A stretch of 64,000 nt of DNA, taken from the NCBI RefSeq assembly GCF_030272615.1, contig NC_081415.1, forward strand, positions 262,990,925 through 263,054,924, given 5' to 3'. The position numbers and the translations under genes are program-made. The notes below the pieces were generated by a model. It searched no databases, was not told where the DNA came from, and saw only the letters and a list, made by a program, of their open reading frames with translations. The stretch is from Cryptomeria japonica. Lineage: Eukaryota; Streptophyta; Pinopsida; Cupressales; Cupressaceae. This document shows positions 35,470 through 49,002 of the stretch, piece after piece (the first letter of the stretch is position 1; the number at the start of each line of letters is the position of its first letter).

Positions 35470-35862
35470 TTAGCAACAAATCTAATACAGTTATCAACAC
35501 TTGAGGCCCCAGTTGGACTTATTCAAATTTTAATCCCAAAATCAACTTTAGGGCTAACTTCTTCATCAACATTACCCTCATTTGTAAAATTTCTCTCTCA
35601 TTACCAATTAACTCTCTCATTTGATGGAGTGCAAGTACCCCCAAATAGGTATTTGTCAGACGTGTCTTCCTTGAGGGAGGGAAATACAAGAATAGAAAAC
35701 AAAAGTGAGACATGTAGTAGGTCTACACTAGGGAGATCAACAAGAGGTCAAAAGATTAGAAGAAAATTCAATAAACACATGAAATTTTTCCTTGCTCAAA
35801 GGGGGTCATGTTCTTATGATGATGAGACAAAAGTCAACATTGAAGTACAAACATCTACATAA
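35470..35862 (+). pseudogene. Basic exon upstream of the SET-like exon, right copy
   Basis: Partner of 18924-19320, with differences such as Gly to Arg in REGNT(G/R)I and Leu to Phe in KIRRK(L/F)NK. It ends in TAA directly before the SET-like frame. Confidence 0.4.
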
Positions 35863-35865
35863 ATA

Positions 35866-36367
35866 ATGGGCGCCCAAGGAGCTTCCTCCAATAAATACTA
35901 ATTTTTGTGTTAATGATAGGATATATCGCATAAAACCTTTGTCGTTACATGTTTTTGACCTATTTTCCATGGATGACATAAAGGTCTATTACAACAAAGT
36001 TGCTGAACTGATGGAGTTTGTTAGACCTTGTTACAATCACAATAATTGGATGTAGATTGTTCGATATAAAAAAAGTATACGTAGGTATGCACTGTCAGCA
36101 AATTATATACAACAGAACAATAATGATCAAAATAAATGAGTGGCTGTATACATTGATGATCGGGCAAAAGCAACAGGGAACATTGTAGGTTTTATAAATA
36201 GTATGTGACCTGGGTCAACTAATAAACAACCCAATTGCATATTTGAGGCGCGCGAGGGAAATCATGTATTCGTATGTGCTATAAAATCAATAAGTGCAGG
36301 CGAAGAGCTTCTAATTGATTACAGTTTGAATCGTATAGATACAAACAAAGTTAATATCATGGGGTTG
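35866..36367 (+). pseudogene. SET-domain-like exon, right copy
   Basis: Same SET-like segments as on the left, ending at a TTG|GTACGT donor (36367). Two stops are private to this arm: TAG at 36053-36055, where the left has CAG, and TGA at 36205-36207, where the left has CGA inside GFINSMRPG. Both are C-to-T changes in CHG or CG context, as expected of methylated transposon DNA. The TGA after NNDQNK is shared with the left. The GEELLIDY motif is intact. Confidence 0.68.
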
Positions 36368-36501
36368 GTACGTACTATATATCATTTAAATTAACCAACC
36401 TCCAATTAATGAATCCAATATATCATTTTATTATGAAGTTTTTTTGCTAAGTCTATTGGTTTAATTTCGCTAACATTTTTTATATTTTTTCTTTTTCACA
36501 G

Positions 36502-37260
36502 GGCGACATGGATCCATCACATAGCGCAGACAGGGATGTAGGTTGCGACACTTCTATCAAGCAGGTAAACTTCATTGTAATTGTACAAATTAGATAGAAA
36601 CAAACTGTTACATTATTATGTTCTTTTTTGAGTGATTTAGACTAATTTTTTAATTTTTAATGATATTCTTGACACAGACGTATGTCTGGGGAAAGGGAAA
36701 GGGAGTTGCAGTACCTGAGCACCTCTCTAGGGATGTGGACTCAACAGGATTAAGCAATGATGACCCTAGAAATTCTACACACCCTATGGAATTCATAAAA
36801 AAGACTCTTAGAAAAATTAGTAAAGAGATTGTTTCTTTGGTAGCCGTGCATCCTATGACTACTGAGATACGAGAGAGGGTGCAAGTATTGATTCAAACAA
36901 CAAATAACTTGCAAGTAAGCAGTAATGAAAGCTTTAATTATAACAAAAGTTCAATAATGGTTTATATTTTATTCTCTTTTATGTCATTAACTAAAATATG
37001 TACGTGTTGTTTTTACAGCAATTTATGTGCCCTCATGAAAGTAGTGGCCATGATCAAGGTGTTGCAGGTACTTCAGGTGATGACGATTTTGTTGGATTAT
37101 CGCTTGCTTGACTTATCACTTTGAGTAACCAAAACACATCATACTTGATACTCTCAATGTTCATAATAAAGGTTCATCCTTGTTTACAATTCTTTCACTT
37201 TTCATATATTTAATGTATTATTCTTCAGGTGCTGTCAATGTTCCCGTGCAAATGTCGCCT
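36502..37260 (+). pseudogene. Middle exons of the En/Spm-type gene, right copy
   Basis: Exons 36502-36564, 36678-36914, 37019-37067 and one from 37229 all have AG/GT borders. The exon at 36678 keeps its CACAG acceptor, lost on the left. The last one (GAVNVPVQMSPLPH) runs into a stop soon after. No domain recognised. Confidence 0.5.
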
Positions 37261-37461
37261 CTGCCTCATTAGAGGTTAGCCCCACTTGTATTGCCGACTG
37301 CAATGTTGGCAACACGTAGCATGTAGACATCCTCTACTGCATGTCATATTGGCCCGCCCACTGTTGGTAGATCCCTCTTTTTCTCTATCTTCTGTTACGT
37401 GTTTATTTCCCTTCAAGCATTCTTTCTTGGGGGCATTTCATAGTGGAATCATTTTCTACAG

Positions 37462-38381
37462 GAGGAGATGCACATGAGGATGTGCTAGAGGTGACTATTG
37501 TTGATAACATACCATCATTTCTTGGATCTTCTTGTATTGCTAGTATGGGAATGTTGTAGGCCACATTGGTGGTGAGCGACGAAGAAATGAATCCCTTAAA
37601 GATACAAAAGGTTCAAAGTACTTTAAAATTATTATTATATATAGTCTAATTGTAATTTACTTTATGATCCTTCATTTTGGACTAATGATCCCATGAATGT
37701 TTTGTAGGAAATGATATTTTCTATAAACATCTTTGTGATATTGCATTGCAGATATTTGGGCTCACCATACATAAAAGGTGGTACATCATATGTGAAATAA
37801 CCCTAATCCACTATTTTGATTTCATATCATTGCTAGAATAGTTTTCTTTTTATCCATTTCTTGAACTATAATAAATGTAGCTTCAGTTCATTTATGAATC
37901 TAACAGCTGTGTTTTTTCTTTAAAAGGTGGAATGACCAAGAAAAAAGGTTAAAAGATGAATTGACAAACTGAATGGTTGAGTGGTTTGGAAATGACACCT
38001 TTGACAAAACCAAGCTCCTTGAAAAAGCTAGCACATATCTAAAGTATGTGAGGGACCAATATAGGACCCATTTAGAGAAGAACCTAAAGTACGAGCATCC
38101 CCCATGATTCTAGAGAGGGAGTGGAAGGACCTGATTTGGATGCCAAGGAGAGAATTGAAAGGAAAAAAAGAAATACACCACCAGACGCCAAAAGAAGGTA
38201 TGAGATACTATTAAGAATGTAATTATGTACTAATTAATTACTCTTTATATTTATATAATCTAACATATTTCAAACTTTTTATAGACTGAATGACATGTCA
38301 AAGGCAACCAAGGCAAGACAAGAAAAGCACGAGCAACACAAAATCGGCTCTGGTGGTTATATGAAACTTGTCGCATGAATT
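37462..38381 (+). pseudogene. Transposase_24-like exons of the En/Spm-type gene, right copy
   Basis: Exons 37462-37610, about 37708-37780, about 37927-38197 and 38285-38381 have AG/GT borders. The third encodes the W- and K-rich helical region ending in NTPPDAKRR; the last encodes KHEQHKIGSGGY. A one-base deletion at about 38134-38137 (TT versus TTT on the left) breaks the frame only in this arm. The last donor, GTAAGT at 38382, is 12 bp from the inserted 4.3-kb LTR. Confidence 0.6.
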
Positions 38382-38393
38382 GTAAGTATCTCA

Positions 38394-41300
38394 TGTGAGG
38401 CCTCATCTCGACTCAGTCTAACATTTTAGTGGATTTGATATTGAGACTATTATGGATACTTTATTTTGATGCATTTTGGAATTTAGAACTTATATGATTT
38501 CAGGATTTGCATAACATTGCTATATATTGATGATTTATTTATATGCTTAATGAGATAGAACACTACATGATTTTTGAATAAGATGAAATTGCGGTGATAA
38601 ATGTCATTATTGAATTTGCAGGACTTTACTATGATAATAGAACTATGATGTATGTTTAAGTTTATGTGAATTAGGATGAATTGCTTATGTGAAATTGCTT
38701 AGATAAAAGATGTATTTAATCTGTTCAAATGTAAATTGTATGCAAGTGATGATGTGTATTATTATTCCTTTGAATTATATTATATGTGGATATTTGAAAG
38801 TACTAATGTGTAAATTGAGATGCGCAGGAAGTTATCCATGTGACCATGGAAATATTACGAAGAACCAAACCTAGACCTACGTATGTTTGTAAGCCAGGGG
38901 TTGTCTATTTGGAGAGACAACACCCTGTTTGTGTTGTATTTTATTCGTAACAGTATATGATGCATGTGTGTTAACTGTTATTTAATTGTTTTGTGTAAAA
39001 TCCACAAGAGACGATTTCATGTATTAAATTTTAAAAGTGTTTTCTTTGTGTCACTTGACACATGTGAGGATTTAAGTTGAATTTTTATTTTTGTCTCTTG
39101 GTGGGAAAGTGTTCAACTATAGTTTTTTCAATTAATGTAACGTGATGTCATAAATACCTTGGGAAAAAAATCTTTGGGGTAGTCAACATAGGTTTGACCC
39201 GAAAATAAACTTCAAAGGGGTTTAAAATGGGTTAAATGAACACCTAGGGGTAGTTTAATAGGGTTTCCTAAAGCCCATTAGGTATGCCTAAGGGTTAGGG
39301 GTAATTTTAGGCAAGTTTCTACTCCTAAGTGACCTTTTAGACACCCTAAAATTTGACTTTTCTGAGTTGTGCGAAAATTGAAATTAGAAGATTGAACTTA
39401 GTTGTAAACTTTCCTTTTCGAATGAGAGTTCCCTTTCCCATTCTATCTTACCTTCCTCTTTAGTTTTTAGAAACTTGGGAGAACTGACACAAGGAGCTTC
39501 TTAAGCAAGAATTTGAAAATTTGAGGGTAATCACCCACTCTCCATTTTTGGAGACAAGAGAAATTTGAGAAAAAAAATAGGATAGATTTGGAATAGTGAA
39601 ATTTGGCTAAAGGTAGAAGGAGAAGATCTGTGGAATTGGGCAGCTCTTCCTCAACCATACTAACCTACCTTTGGGCAGATTGGTTGGTTACATTCTTCTT
39701 AAAATGACTTCTTTTTGCATGTGTTTGATAGTATGTTGGTGTAAGAAATCTGTTTCCTTGTATGTTCTGTTTTGGGTATTTCATTTGGTATTTGTATTTT
39801 GTTTTGTATATGTTTTGGGAGTCTTCAAGACCTCTTACTCTTGGGAGAGAGGAGGATCTTGTGGGTGGTAGCAGTGACAACCCTCGAGTGAGAGACTCTC
39901 GTTATGAGAGCGATCACAAGGGATTTTTGTTTGACCCTTGCTGCATGGCCTGTTTGTGTAATGGGGGTCATAAGGAGGGATATAAGGCTAGAATGCCTTG
40001 GGGGGCATAAGGAATAAGGGGTTGAAATTATTGATGTATTTGTTGTGCAATGAGGTGGCTACATGTTTTTCCATACTTGCAGTTCTCCTCAGGGTATTGG
40101 TCCACTACCACCCTTAAAAAGGTCATCACCAAAGTGTGGTGCAGTGTAGCCAGGATGGGTGTGTGTTTGAAATCTGTGTGCATTCTGTCTTCTATGTGTT
40201 TGCATGTTTGTATCCCATCTAGGGCTTGGTTCTCCTAGCTCGGGGGTAGCTAACAGTTAGCCTAGGCTGGGAGGTGAGCACTCCATGGTCATAGTTGTGA
40301 TTTAATGTGCAGGATTGTCAGGAGAAAAGAATAGGACAAGTGGAAAGTTGCAAAAGTTATTGTTGCAGAAATTTATTTGCAGCTGTATTTATTAGTTTTA
40401 AAAGGAGAAATATACCCTCATTCATTGGAATGAGAGGCTAATTGTAAATTAGAAATAAAGACACGAGGTTTAGTTATTTGATATTTAGATAAGGAAACAT
40501 CTTGTAAATTTTGCATAATGAAATAAGCTAAATATACTCTTCTTTCTATTTGAAAAGAAATGCTTTTGAATTGCATGCAATAGCCCACTGAAAAATTAAA
40601 AAAATCATATTTATTTGATCCTGTGTTTCCCCTTTGATTTGTGAGTTTGTCTTCATTTTAATGGCAGAAAATATGAGTTGTAGTTGTTGTTAGATTTTAA
40701 TAAAAATATCATATTATCTATTTAGTTGTTGTAGTAATTGCAAAATCAATAACTGTATTTATTGCAGAAAAAGAATTATGTATTCCTAAATTAGTATTCC
40801 CAAAGTTCAAAAAAAAGAAGAAGTATATCTGATGTGTTATGATAAATAGATTAGCAGGAAGTTTAATTCCATTTTTAAGCATTTAAAATAAAATAAAATA
40901 GGAAAGACATAAATTAGATTTGCGTGCATATTGTAGATTAAAAATAAATTATATATTTCTGTTTTCTGTAAAAGCAATATAGTACAATAAAGTTCTGGAA
41001 AATATTCTTCCATTTACTTCAGAAAGTTAGATATTTATTTTAAATACTGGCAATATTTAGTTTCAGAAATTGATATCTACAGTAACTAGATTTATTACTT
41101 TACTTCTTTCCTACAATTGAAAATCAGAATCTTCCATGAATTCGGTTTTATTATAAGAAAAGAAATAATAATATAGTTATATATAATTATATACAGGCAG
41201 ATTTCATGTATATATTTGTATATACATATATATAAAACATATCATAAAAAAATTACCTGCGAAACAAAGGTAGATATAAACATATATATATATATATATA

Positions 41301-42663
41301 TATTAAACTTAATGGATTTCCTTTTGAAATAAAAAATGCATGTAAATATATATGAAAATATAATATATATATATATAATAATAAAAAATAAAAAAAAGGA
41401 TGAAACATATATGGGAAGGGCCGTGCAGGGCATGCAGTCCCTGTGCGGGCCGTGACCAGCATAGAGGTCGTAGCCTCTGTGAGGGCCGCGGAACCCACAG
41501 GGGGCCGTGGAACCCACAGCGCCTGCGGCTCCCTGTGTGGGCCGCATCCGCACCAGTGGCCGCAACCACTATGCGGGCCACAACACACATAGCGGCCAAG
41601 GCCGTTGTGTGGGTCGCGACCCCCACAGTGGGTCGTCCCACTGGTGACGCCTCCCTCTGCCGCTCCCTTGTGTTCGGCTGAGGCCGCTATGTGTGTTGCG
41701 GCCCCCATAGTGGGTCATCCCACTGGCGACGCCACCCTCTGTCGCTCCCTTGTGTTCGGCCAAGGCCGCTGTGTGTGTTGCGGCCCCCACAGTGGGTCGT
41801 CCCACTGGCGACGCCACCCTCTGCCACTCCCTTGTGTTCGACCGCCACTACTCCCACATGGAGACCTCCGCCTTCATTCGCTCGGCCTCTGTGCGAACTT
41901 CCGCCCTGCCATGAGTTAAGGATAAAACCCTAGCCCGGGTAGGGTTAGGGGAAAAAATAAAATAAAGAAGTGTTACAATAAAAGGAAGGTATTAATATAT
42001 TAATAAAGTTAGGGTTTCTTGGACATGTCCATTAGGGAAAAATTATATATATATATATATAAGTAAAGAAAGAGTTTAAACATTTGAGTTTAAAAGGAAA
42101 AATATATCTAATTTATTTACATATATTAAAGATACTTTATGATATAATATAGGTATTAATGTTTGTTTTGATTTAAACAATTAATAATAAGGTTGTATAT
42201 AGGACATATGGTAAAGCAACTATTTTAATAAGAGTTGGTTATTAAACATAAGAGTATAAAAAAAAAAGAATTGTTTTTAGATTTTATTATAAATAAACTT
42301 ATGGGAGATATTCATTAAGAAATCAATTGACACTTTAATCGATTATTTTAATTATTGATTTAAAATGAATTTTAGACAATATGGATTTATTGGAGATTAA
42401 TTTTATCTTCATCTACTATTATAATGAGTTTGATTTAATTAATCTAATGACTAGGTTTCTTGAGAAAATAAATTTAAATCGTCTAGTATTCCACAAATAA
42501 ATTTTAAATTAATTTCGTTACTTGATTTAATAACAAAATTAGCTCGAATATAGTTTGGACAAAATACATTAGTGTATGTCATGTTAGCGTACTTAATGTT
42601 ATTTAGTTGCTATTTAAAAAAATAAAAATCATTCCGTTTTTGCCCTAAATTTTGGGCATGACA
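38394..42663 (-). mobile_element. Element 2: 4.3-kb solo LTR, right copy
   Basis: Partner of 12074-16390, 4,270 bp, flanked by TCTCA (38389-38393 and 42664-42668), the complement of the left TGAGA. The ends, target duplication and internal order are the same. Most of the length difference lies in AT microsatellites and in the GC-rich block. Confidence 0.8.
41594..41839. repeat. 82-bp GC-rich tandem repeat, right copy
   Basis: Three units ending at 41675, 41757 and 41839 with CCCTTGTGTTC; partner of 12956-13201. The flanking GC-rich tail (41415-41593) carries an extra GTGGAACCCACAG-type duplication not seen on the left. Confidence 0.92.
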
Positions 42664-42759
42664 TCTCATGTAAATGAAATATTGCATCAAAATATTAATA
42701 AATTGCAAACGATTTTTTTTATTATCAAACAATGCAAGCAAAATTCATGATACCAAGCA

Positions 42760-43695
42760 AAAATGCAAGGCTTTGAATTCAATAGAGAACCCACAGAAGA
42801 TGACAAGAGAATTGCCTACCAACAAGGCTATACAGCCGTGGCTGATCGGCTACGAGAATTGAGTGGGCATACACAATATTTGAGTGCATCCATCACATAG
42901 GTAAATATGCTAAATGGAAATTGTTTCAAATTGAATACTTTACCAATAATCTAATTGATGTTGAGTTCTAACATAAAGTGACTATATTTGTTTTAAATAA
43001 GCAAGCAATGATAACAATATGCATGACATTGGAATGCAGCCTGCTAATCGTGAAACACCACCTGCGCATGAAGGTTTAGATGTGCATCCCAATAGTGGAG
43101 GTATTCATTTGCTATTCAAATTTATTTATGTAGTTATTAATACAATTAAACATCTTAATTTTTAATTAGAGTAGTAATTAATATAACCTTTATTGTTAAT
43201 ATTTTAGAGCATGTAGTCGGTGGTGACCAAGTGGAGCATGATCTGGGTACACAACATCAGGAACGTGATGTTCCCCAATCAGGTAAAGAGGACCACTATT
43301 TTTCCTTTAAACAAATATAATTTCAATTGGTGTTCAACATTAATGTAAACTTTACTATTTCAACTCCAGATGATCTAGAGGGTGTTCAACATGTTGAGGT
43401 TGAGGCTAGACAAAATGATGTGGCCCCATCAGGTAAAGAGCGACGCAATAGTTATGTTCTCTAAATTAATGAAATACTTGTAACAACAATAAAAAATGTT
43501 TTGAATTTAACCCATTTCTTTGTTATTGCAGAGGACCCCCCTTCGCTTCAGTGTCCTCATCTTTAGTATAGGACTAGGCATACATTGAGATCATGAGCAG
43601 AGGGCAGAACAACTGCAGAGGGGGGAAATGATGAAGAAACATATGTCCCACTTAGTCTTTTCATAACTTCAAAGAAAAAAGAAAAAAAGAAATGA
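42760..43695 (+). pseudogene. C-terminal exons of the En/Spm-type gene, right copy
   Basis: Exons: about 42770-42900, about 43005-43100, 43208-43282, 43370-43432 and 43532-43695. The last ends in a lysine-rich tail and TGA at 43693. The exons ending at 43282 and 43432 share the donor context CAG|GTAAAGAG. The last exon has the same two internal stops as the left copy. Confidence 0.55.
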
Positions 43696-46600
43696 TTGTA
43701 ATCTACCTTATTTGATAATGATTGATTTTTATGTGTTAATGAATGTAATTATGTGCTAATTAATGGTTATGCATGATATGTGTTAATTAATATTGATGAA
43801 TGTTGCGTGTTAACTAATGTTAATCAATGTTATGTGTTAATGAATGTTATGTGATATTAATGAATGAATGTTATATTTTATTAATGGTAGAAAGAAAGAA
43901 TGAATGAATGTTATAAGATGTTAATGGGGAATTTAGAGTGATGTTAGGGGGGGGAATGAGCTTCCACCTTTACGTGGTTGGCCCTGTTAAGTAGAGAATA
44001 TTAAACTATTCTCGAAACCAAGCAAAGCTAAAGAAGATAACACACTTTTCAATATTTCATTATGTTGCACGATTAATCTTACTAGATAATGTATATTGAA
44101 TCTTAATTGCAGGGTCCAACAGAGCCAGCATGAACAACAACACCACAAGTTGTTGGCTATAATGAACTCCCATATTGTCTTCTATGTACACTAACAATAT
44201 GAGTTGCTTCTAGTGTTGATATCCATGGTGGGACTGCAAAAGTTATGAATATGCCTCATCCTTGTAAGTTTTTTTATTACTTGTCATTTTCTTTAGCATT
44301 TTGTTACTTCATGAATGAAATGTTTTCAGATGTCTATTCCATGAATACCTCTCTATTCTATACTTCATGGTTGATGTGTCTTCATCATGTCCACTCCATG
44401 AGAACCTTTCTCATATATGCTTGTACCTTATGTGCATTTATGTATTACTTCATGGTTTACATGTATGATTCATGCCTTGCATGTATTCATATGTATGGTT
44501 TGTGCTTTACATAGCTCGTTAATTCCTTATGAGAATAACTTCATGGCTTGCAGTCTTCTCAAAATATTGCGAAATCATTCAACAAGAAAAAGAGTAGTAG
44601 AGGCTACATACCAAAATAAATTAGATCTCCCTCTTTATTTCTTCACTTTCTTCCCTATTTTATTCCTCCCTTCTTTATCACTTCCCTTTTTCTTTATTTT
44701 TCCTTGATATAACTAACCTTTTCTCCTTAATGTTCTTCATTAATCTAAAGACTCCTTTACAATCCCCACTTTACATCCATGGCAAGTACCTCCATAAATT
44801 CACTTAGTGTGAAGTAATTATTCTCCTTACATATATCTTTCATATATCCTTCATATATCTTTCATATATCCTTACATATATTACCATCCATATATATATC
44901 AAACTCATTCTAAGACTTTGAATCTGCCTCTTCTACCTCATTATGTGACAACAAAATGTGAGGATTTAAGAGAAGCTTCAAATCATAATAGCCCTTAGCA
45001 TTGGTTCAGAAAGAGTCTCATATTATGCCTCCTAGATTGGATGGCTCTGATCCTCATCACACTACTCAACTTTGTCCTCCTAACTGGATTGTTTGCACTC
45101 ATGATGATAGAATTGTGAAGATTATATTTCAACAATTTTTCATATTTTTTTTTCTCATTTCTTTTTCAACTCTTTATATTTCCTAAAATTGTATGAGCCT
45201 AATAGCTTCTACTCTTGTTGATAGTTTGGTGGCTCTGAACAATGGCTCATTTTAAGAAGAGTGATCCTTATAATTTTGGCTTTCCTTGTAATTTTGGCCT
45301 TCCATGATGTGAAAAAGAGGTTATGTTATGAATAATGGTCCAGATGATTTAGTTATTTCTTATTATGTTGAGTATGAGTAAATTTGGGCTTCCTTGGCTA
45401 TGGTCACTATTTTGTACTAACTATTTTCATTTAGTGTGATTTGAGCATGGACTTCAAGTAATCATGAGGGTGGAAACAATCTTCAAGTGTTAGGGGGTAC
45501 ACGGCCTTGACCAAGGGATGAAAGTATCGGGAAAGTACAAGTGATTCATGCGTAGATCAATGTATCATTCACCTATAAATTCCTAGCAACATTCTCAAAT
45601 AAATAAGCAAAGAGGTATGTTGAGTGCATATATACATTTTATGTTGCCATGATATAAGTAAGATATCAAACATGTAACTTAGATTGATTTGCAATTTCAC
45701 TCATAAATATTAGATCTTCCTTGTGGATTTTTGAATGCATAATGTCTCGTTGATTTCAATATCTTTATTGCAAGTACTCTTTTTAGCATGAAAATCCACT
45801 CATTAAGGTCTCTTACTAAATGCAAGTTAGTTATCCTATCAATGATGATACGTTTTGCATACATTTTAGGGGGAAATCTTATTAATAGCTATGGTTGGGT
45901 TGTTAATTGTTTTGTGAAAATATATACAAGTAGATTGGGACATTAGAGTTATAAACACCGTAAATTGTGTTTGAGATCATTGTCCTAATTGTAACAGTCA
46001 ACCACCATTGGCCCAAGGCTACACCAACACTATTGTGACACCAAGGTTTGTGCATACTAGTGTAAGGGCTGCTCTTAGGACATTTCATTACCATTACATA
46101 TACACACCTAGTGGGGTTTCCAAACACAACTTGTTTGAGTAGGTAGTATCACTGGTAAACTTGTGATTGTCACTATTGGTACCCTTAGGACAGTCATTAA
46201 TATTTGGTCTATGGCACTTTTTTATGGCTTCTAAATGCTTCTATAGGGTGTGCAGGGGTCCCACACATCTCTTCCAACATTCCATCCAAGGCTCTTCACT
46301 CTCACCTATCTTATATTCCACTTTCTCTATGTTGCTATCCCAGAGGTCCGATACATACTGTTAACATTGCTTTGATAACTCCAAATTCACATCTAAGCTC
46401 ATCCTAAGGTACATGTTCATAGTCAATCAATAAGCTTTCTCTATGTGATTTCAAGTAAGATATTGATCTATATAGTTAATTTTGTGATTGATTTGAGGGA
46501 TACATCCATTGTCAAACCTTGAGAATTTTTTTTCCATATCCTAGATTTATTTTGTTTTAATTCTCAGTGAGTAATTTTCAATAGTAATAAAGTGGTATAT

Positions 46601-46853
46601 ATCCTTATATTTCAATGGCAAAAGATCAGTTATTTGAATAAATACATATAAACATAAAACATATTTTTCAAATTGCTTTGATATATTATGTATAACAAAT
46701 TGCTATGGTTACAAATTGCTTTGATATATTATGTATAACAAATTGCTATAACTGAATTTTTGTGTTATACTCTTGGATCCAATACTCATGATTTTGGATT
46801 TTAGATAGCATGCCTCGCTAGATTACTTTGGACTATAGGTGTAGATTAATTGT
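43696..46853. other. Non-coding stretch downstream of the En/Spm-type gene, right copy
   Basis: Partner of 7880-11042: the low-complexity ATTAATGTT/GTGTTAAT stretch at about 43730-43930, ATATCCTTCATATATC-type repeats at about 44830-44900, and the 43-bp tandem duplication at about 46675-46752. Short ORFs (44245-44514, 44417-44707, 45001-45186, 46167-46407) have no recognisable domain. Confidence 0.5.
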
Positions 46854-48500
46854 GGTTTATGCTAAAAGAATTCAAACAATTGTACTTAGTTTATGGGTAA
46901 ATTCACTTAAGAAACTCGTGTCTCATCTCAATTATGTTCAATTACATTATCAATTTGAAGATTTGGTCAAGTTTGAGGTAGGAACTCAAATTCCTCCTTT
47001 GTTTTTCAATTGAATTAATTTTAGTTTGTTGCAAATGAATTGTTGAGTGAATTAAAGTATTCTTCCAATTTAAATCTATCCATTTGGATGATTATATAAT
47101 TTGTATGAACCAAATTTGGAAATGATGAGTATATATGAGGTTATGTTGTTCAATTCTATTTGGGATGTTGAAATGACAAATCGAGGGAGTATTGTACTGT
47201 TGAGTTGATTAGAATCAAAAGGCTATTATTGCATTTTCATTTTATGCACTTTGAAATTTCAAGGTTTTTGAGGTCCATCAGTTAAGGGTGTTTGTCTTGG
47301 TCCCATAGACTATTTAGTCTCGTGGACATCATTAAAATCCTTCCTTCATTCATTCATCACTAGTAATTGGCCTCATGATTGGTTTTTGGTCCAAACTTGG
47401 GAATTATTGAAAAGTGGTATTTGATGATTTTGAGATGATATTCTATTATGGAATCATCATAACATATATGTGAATTTTAATAAGGGATCAACTGGGATCT
47501 GTTCTCTTGGTGTTGTGCCCAATTGAGTGTGTCTTGCTTATGTATGAAAATGGCATTTTGCAATTGAGACAATATGATGTATTTGAGATATCTTGCATTT
47601 AGATATGGCATGAGCTTAGTCCTATAGTGAGTCTAGGGAGTGGCTCCCACTCGCATCCCTCGTCTGAAAGTGGTACGCTTGGCATTTGTGTTTGGAGATT
47701 GATGTAATTGAACATAATTGATAGGGTTTATGCTAACTTCACTTAAGTATATTATGGGCCCATAACCCATGGGTCCCAAGATCAATTTCATAACTAGAAA
47801 ATAAGATATCTAAATGAGTTGAATTTTTTTAGGAGTAAACATGTGGGCATGTTGAACTATACAGGGGGAGAGACTACTTAGTATGAGATATATACATGTC
47901 ATTCAATAGGTATATGTCATGATTATCACCTTTGAATATATGTCATAAGAATGCATGATTATCGTGTTTGAATATATGTTGAATCTATAATAACGAGTGA
48001 CTACTTAGTATGAGATATATACATGTCATTCAATAGGTATATGTCATGTATTGACATAGGATGACACTTTATATGAGATTATAAATTTGAGATATACTTA
48101 TAATAAATATGTGTATATATAGTAGATAAATTCATTTCATGTATATATATAGTAGATAAGTTTTGGTAGCTCCCAAGAACAACTAACTTAAATAAGGTAG
48201 ATAAAGTCATTTCATCTCCCTGATTGGCTTTAAAAGCTCTTGTATTTGGATTAGCTAATTCCCTATCAACTCCATTTTTAATACCTTTACCAATTCTCAG
48301 TGGTTCATATAGTCCTCTTAGGAGTTGGACCATCTCAACCATGATGCACCTGATCATATTAGCTTGAAACCAGTGCACCTCATATTAGCTTGAAACCTAT
48401 GCCCCTATTGGTAGCTGATGGGGATAGAATATCATTCACTGTAAATATCAATGAGGTGTGCTTTACATCTAGATACTAATATTTTTTTTTTTAAATAAAC
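46854..48500. other. Start of the right-arm-only block, unrecognised sequence
   Basis: The arm homology breaks after ATTAATTGTGG at 46853. No supported gene follows. A 50-bp direct repeat (GACTACTTAGTATGAGAT...) occurs at 47872-47921 and 47999-48048. The ORF at 48079-48378 (minus) has no recognisable motif. Confidence 0.5.
47872..48048. repeat. 50-bp direct repeat
   Basis: Copies at 47872-47921 and 47999-48048 are identical or nearly so, 127 bp apart. Confidence 0.85.
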
Positions 48501-48529
48501 AACCATTGGAATTATGGTGGATACTAAAA

Positions 48530-48999
48530 TTTGCACCGACAATGGAATCGTAAGACCAACGACATTCTCGTCGATGCAAAGTTGTAGGATTCCGTCGAAA
48601 TTCAGACCCCAACTAAACAAACATTCGACGATGATGTTGTATGTCCGACAACACTTCCTTGCCAGACAGTCATCAGTGCATATTAGTGGACCGACGAAAA
48701 AATTGTTGGACATACAACATTCTCATCGGTGCAAAGTTTCAGACTTTCGTCGACATTTTGATGCAATCTAAACAAACATCCGATGAGGATGTTGTATGTC
48801 TGATGACTTTTTTGACTGAAAGAGCGATCATGCCCATCGTCGGCAGAGTGCATGGTGTCGTCGTAATGATGATGTTCAAACGTATCATCGAAAATTTTGA
48901 TGATGAGTTTTCGACGACTACTTTTGTCGGCAGTCTAACAAAAAGTAGTCGCAATTTCGAAAAAACAGCCATCGAAAATTAGCCCCGAATGTACTAGTG
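48530..48999 (-). mobile_element. CACTA-like transposon terminus with subterminal repeats
   Basis: On the minus strand the element would start CACTAGTACATTCGGGG at 48999, a CACTA-type end. Inside are repeated GTCG/CGAC motifs, and a segment of about 100 bp is duplicated: TCGTCGATGCAAAGT, TAAACAAACATTCGA, GATGTTGTATGTC at 48560-48655, and again at 48709-48810. Such subterminal repeats are typical of CACTA elements. The opposite terminus was not found, so this is a fragment or a misjudged end. ORFs at 48432-48982 are by-products of the repeats. Confidence 0.45.
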
Positions 49000-49002
49000 A
49001 GT

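Noticed and set aside
35519-35713. 64-aa minus-strand ORF identical in both arms (also 19073-19267)
   Set aside because: It is antisense to the basic exon upstream of the SET-like exon; its conservation follows from the overall identity of the arms.
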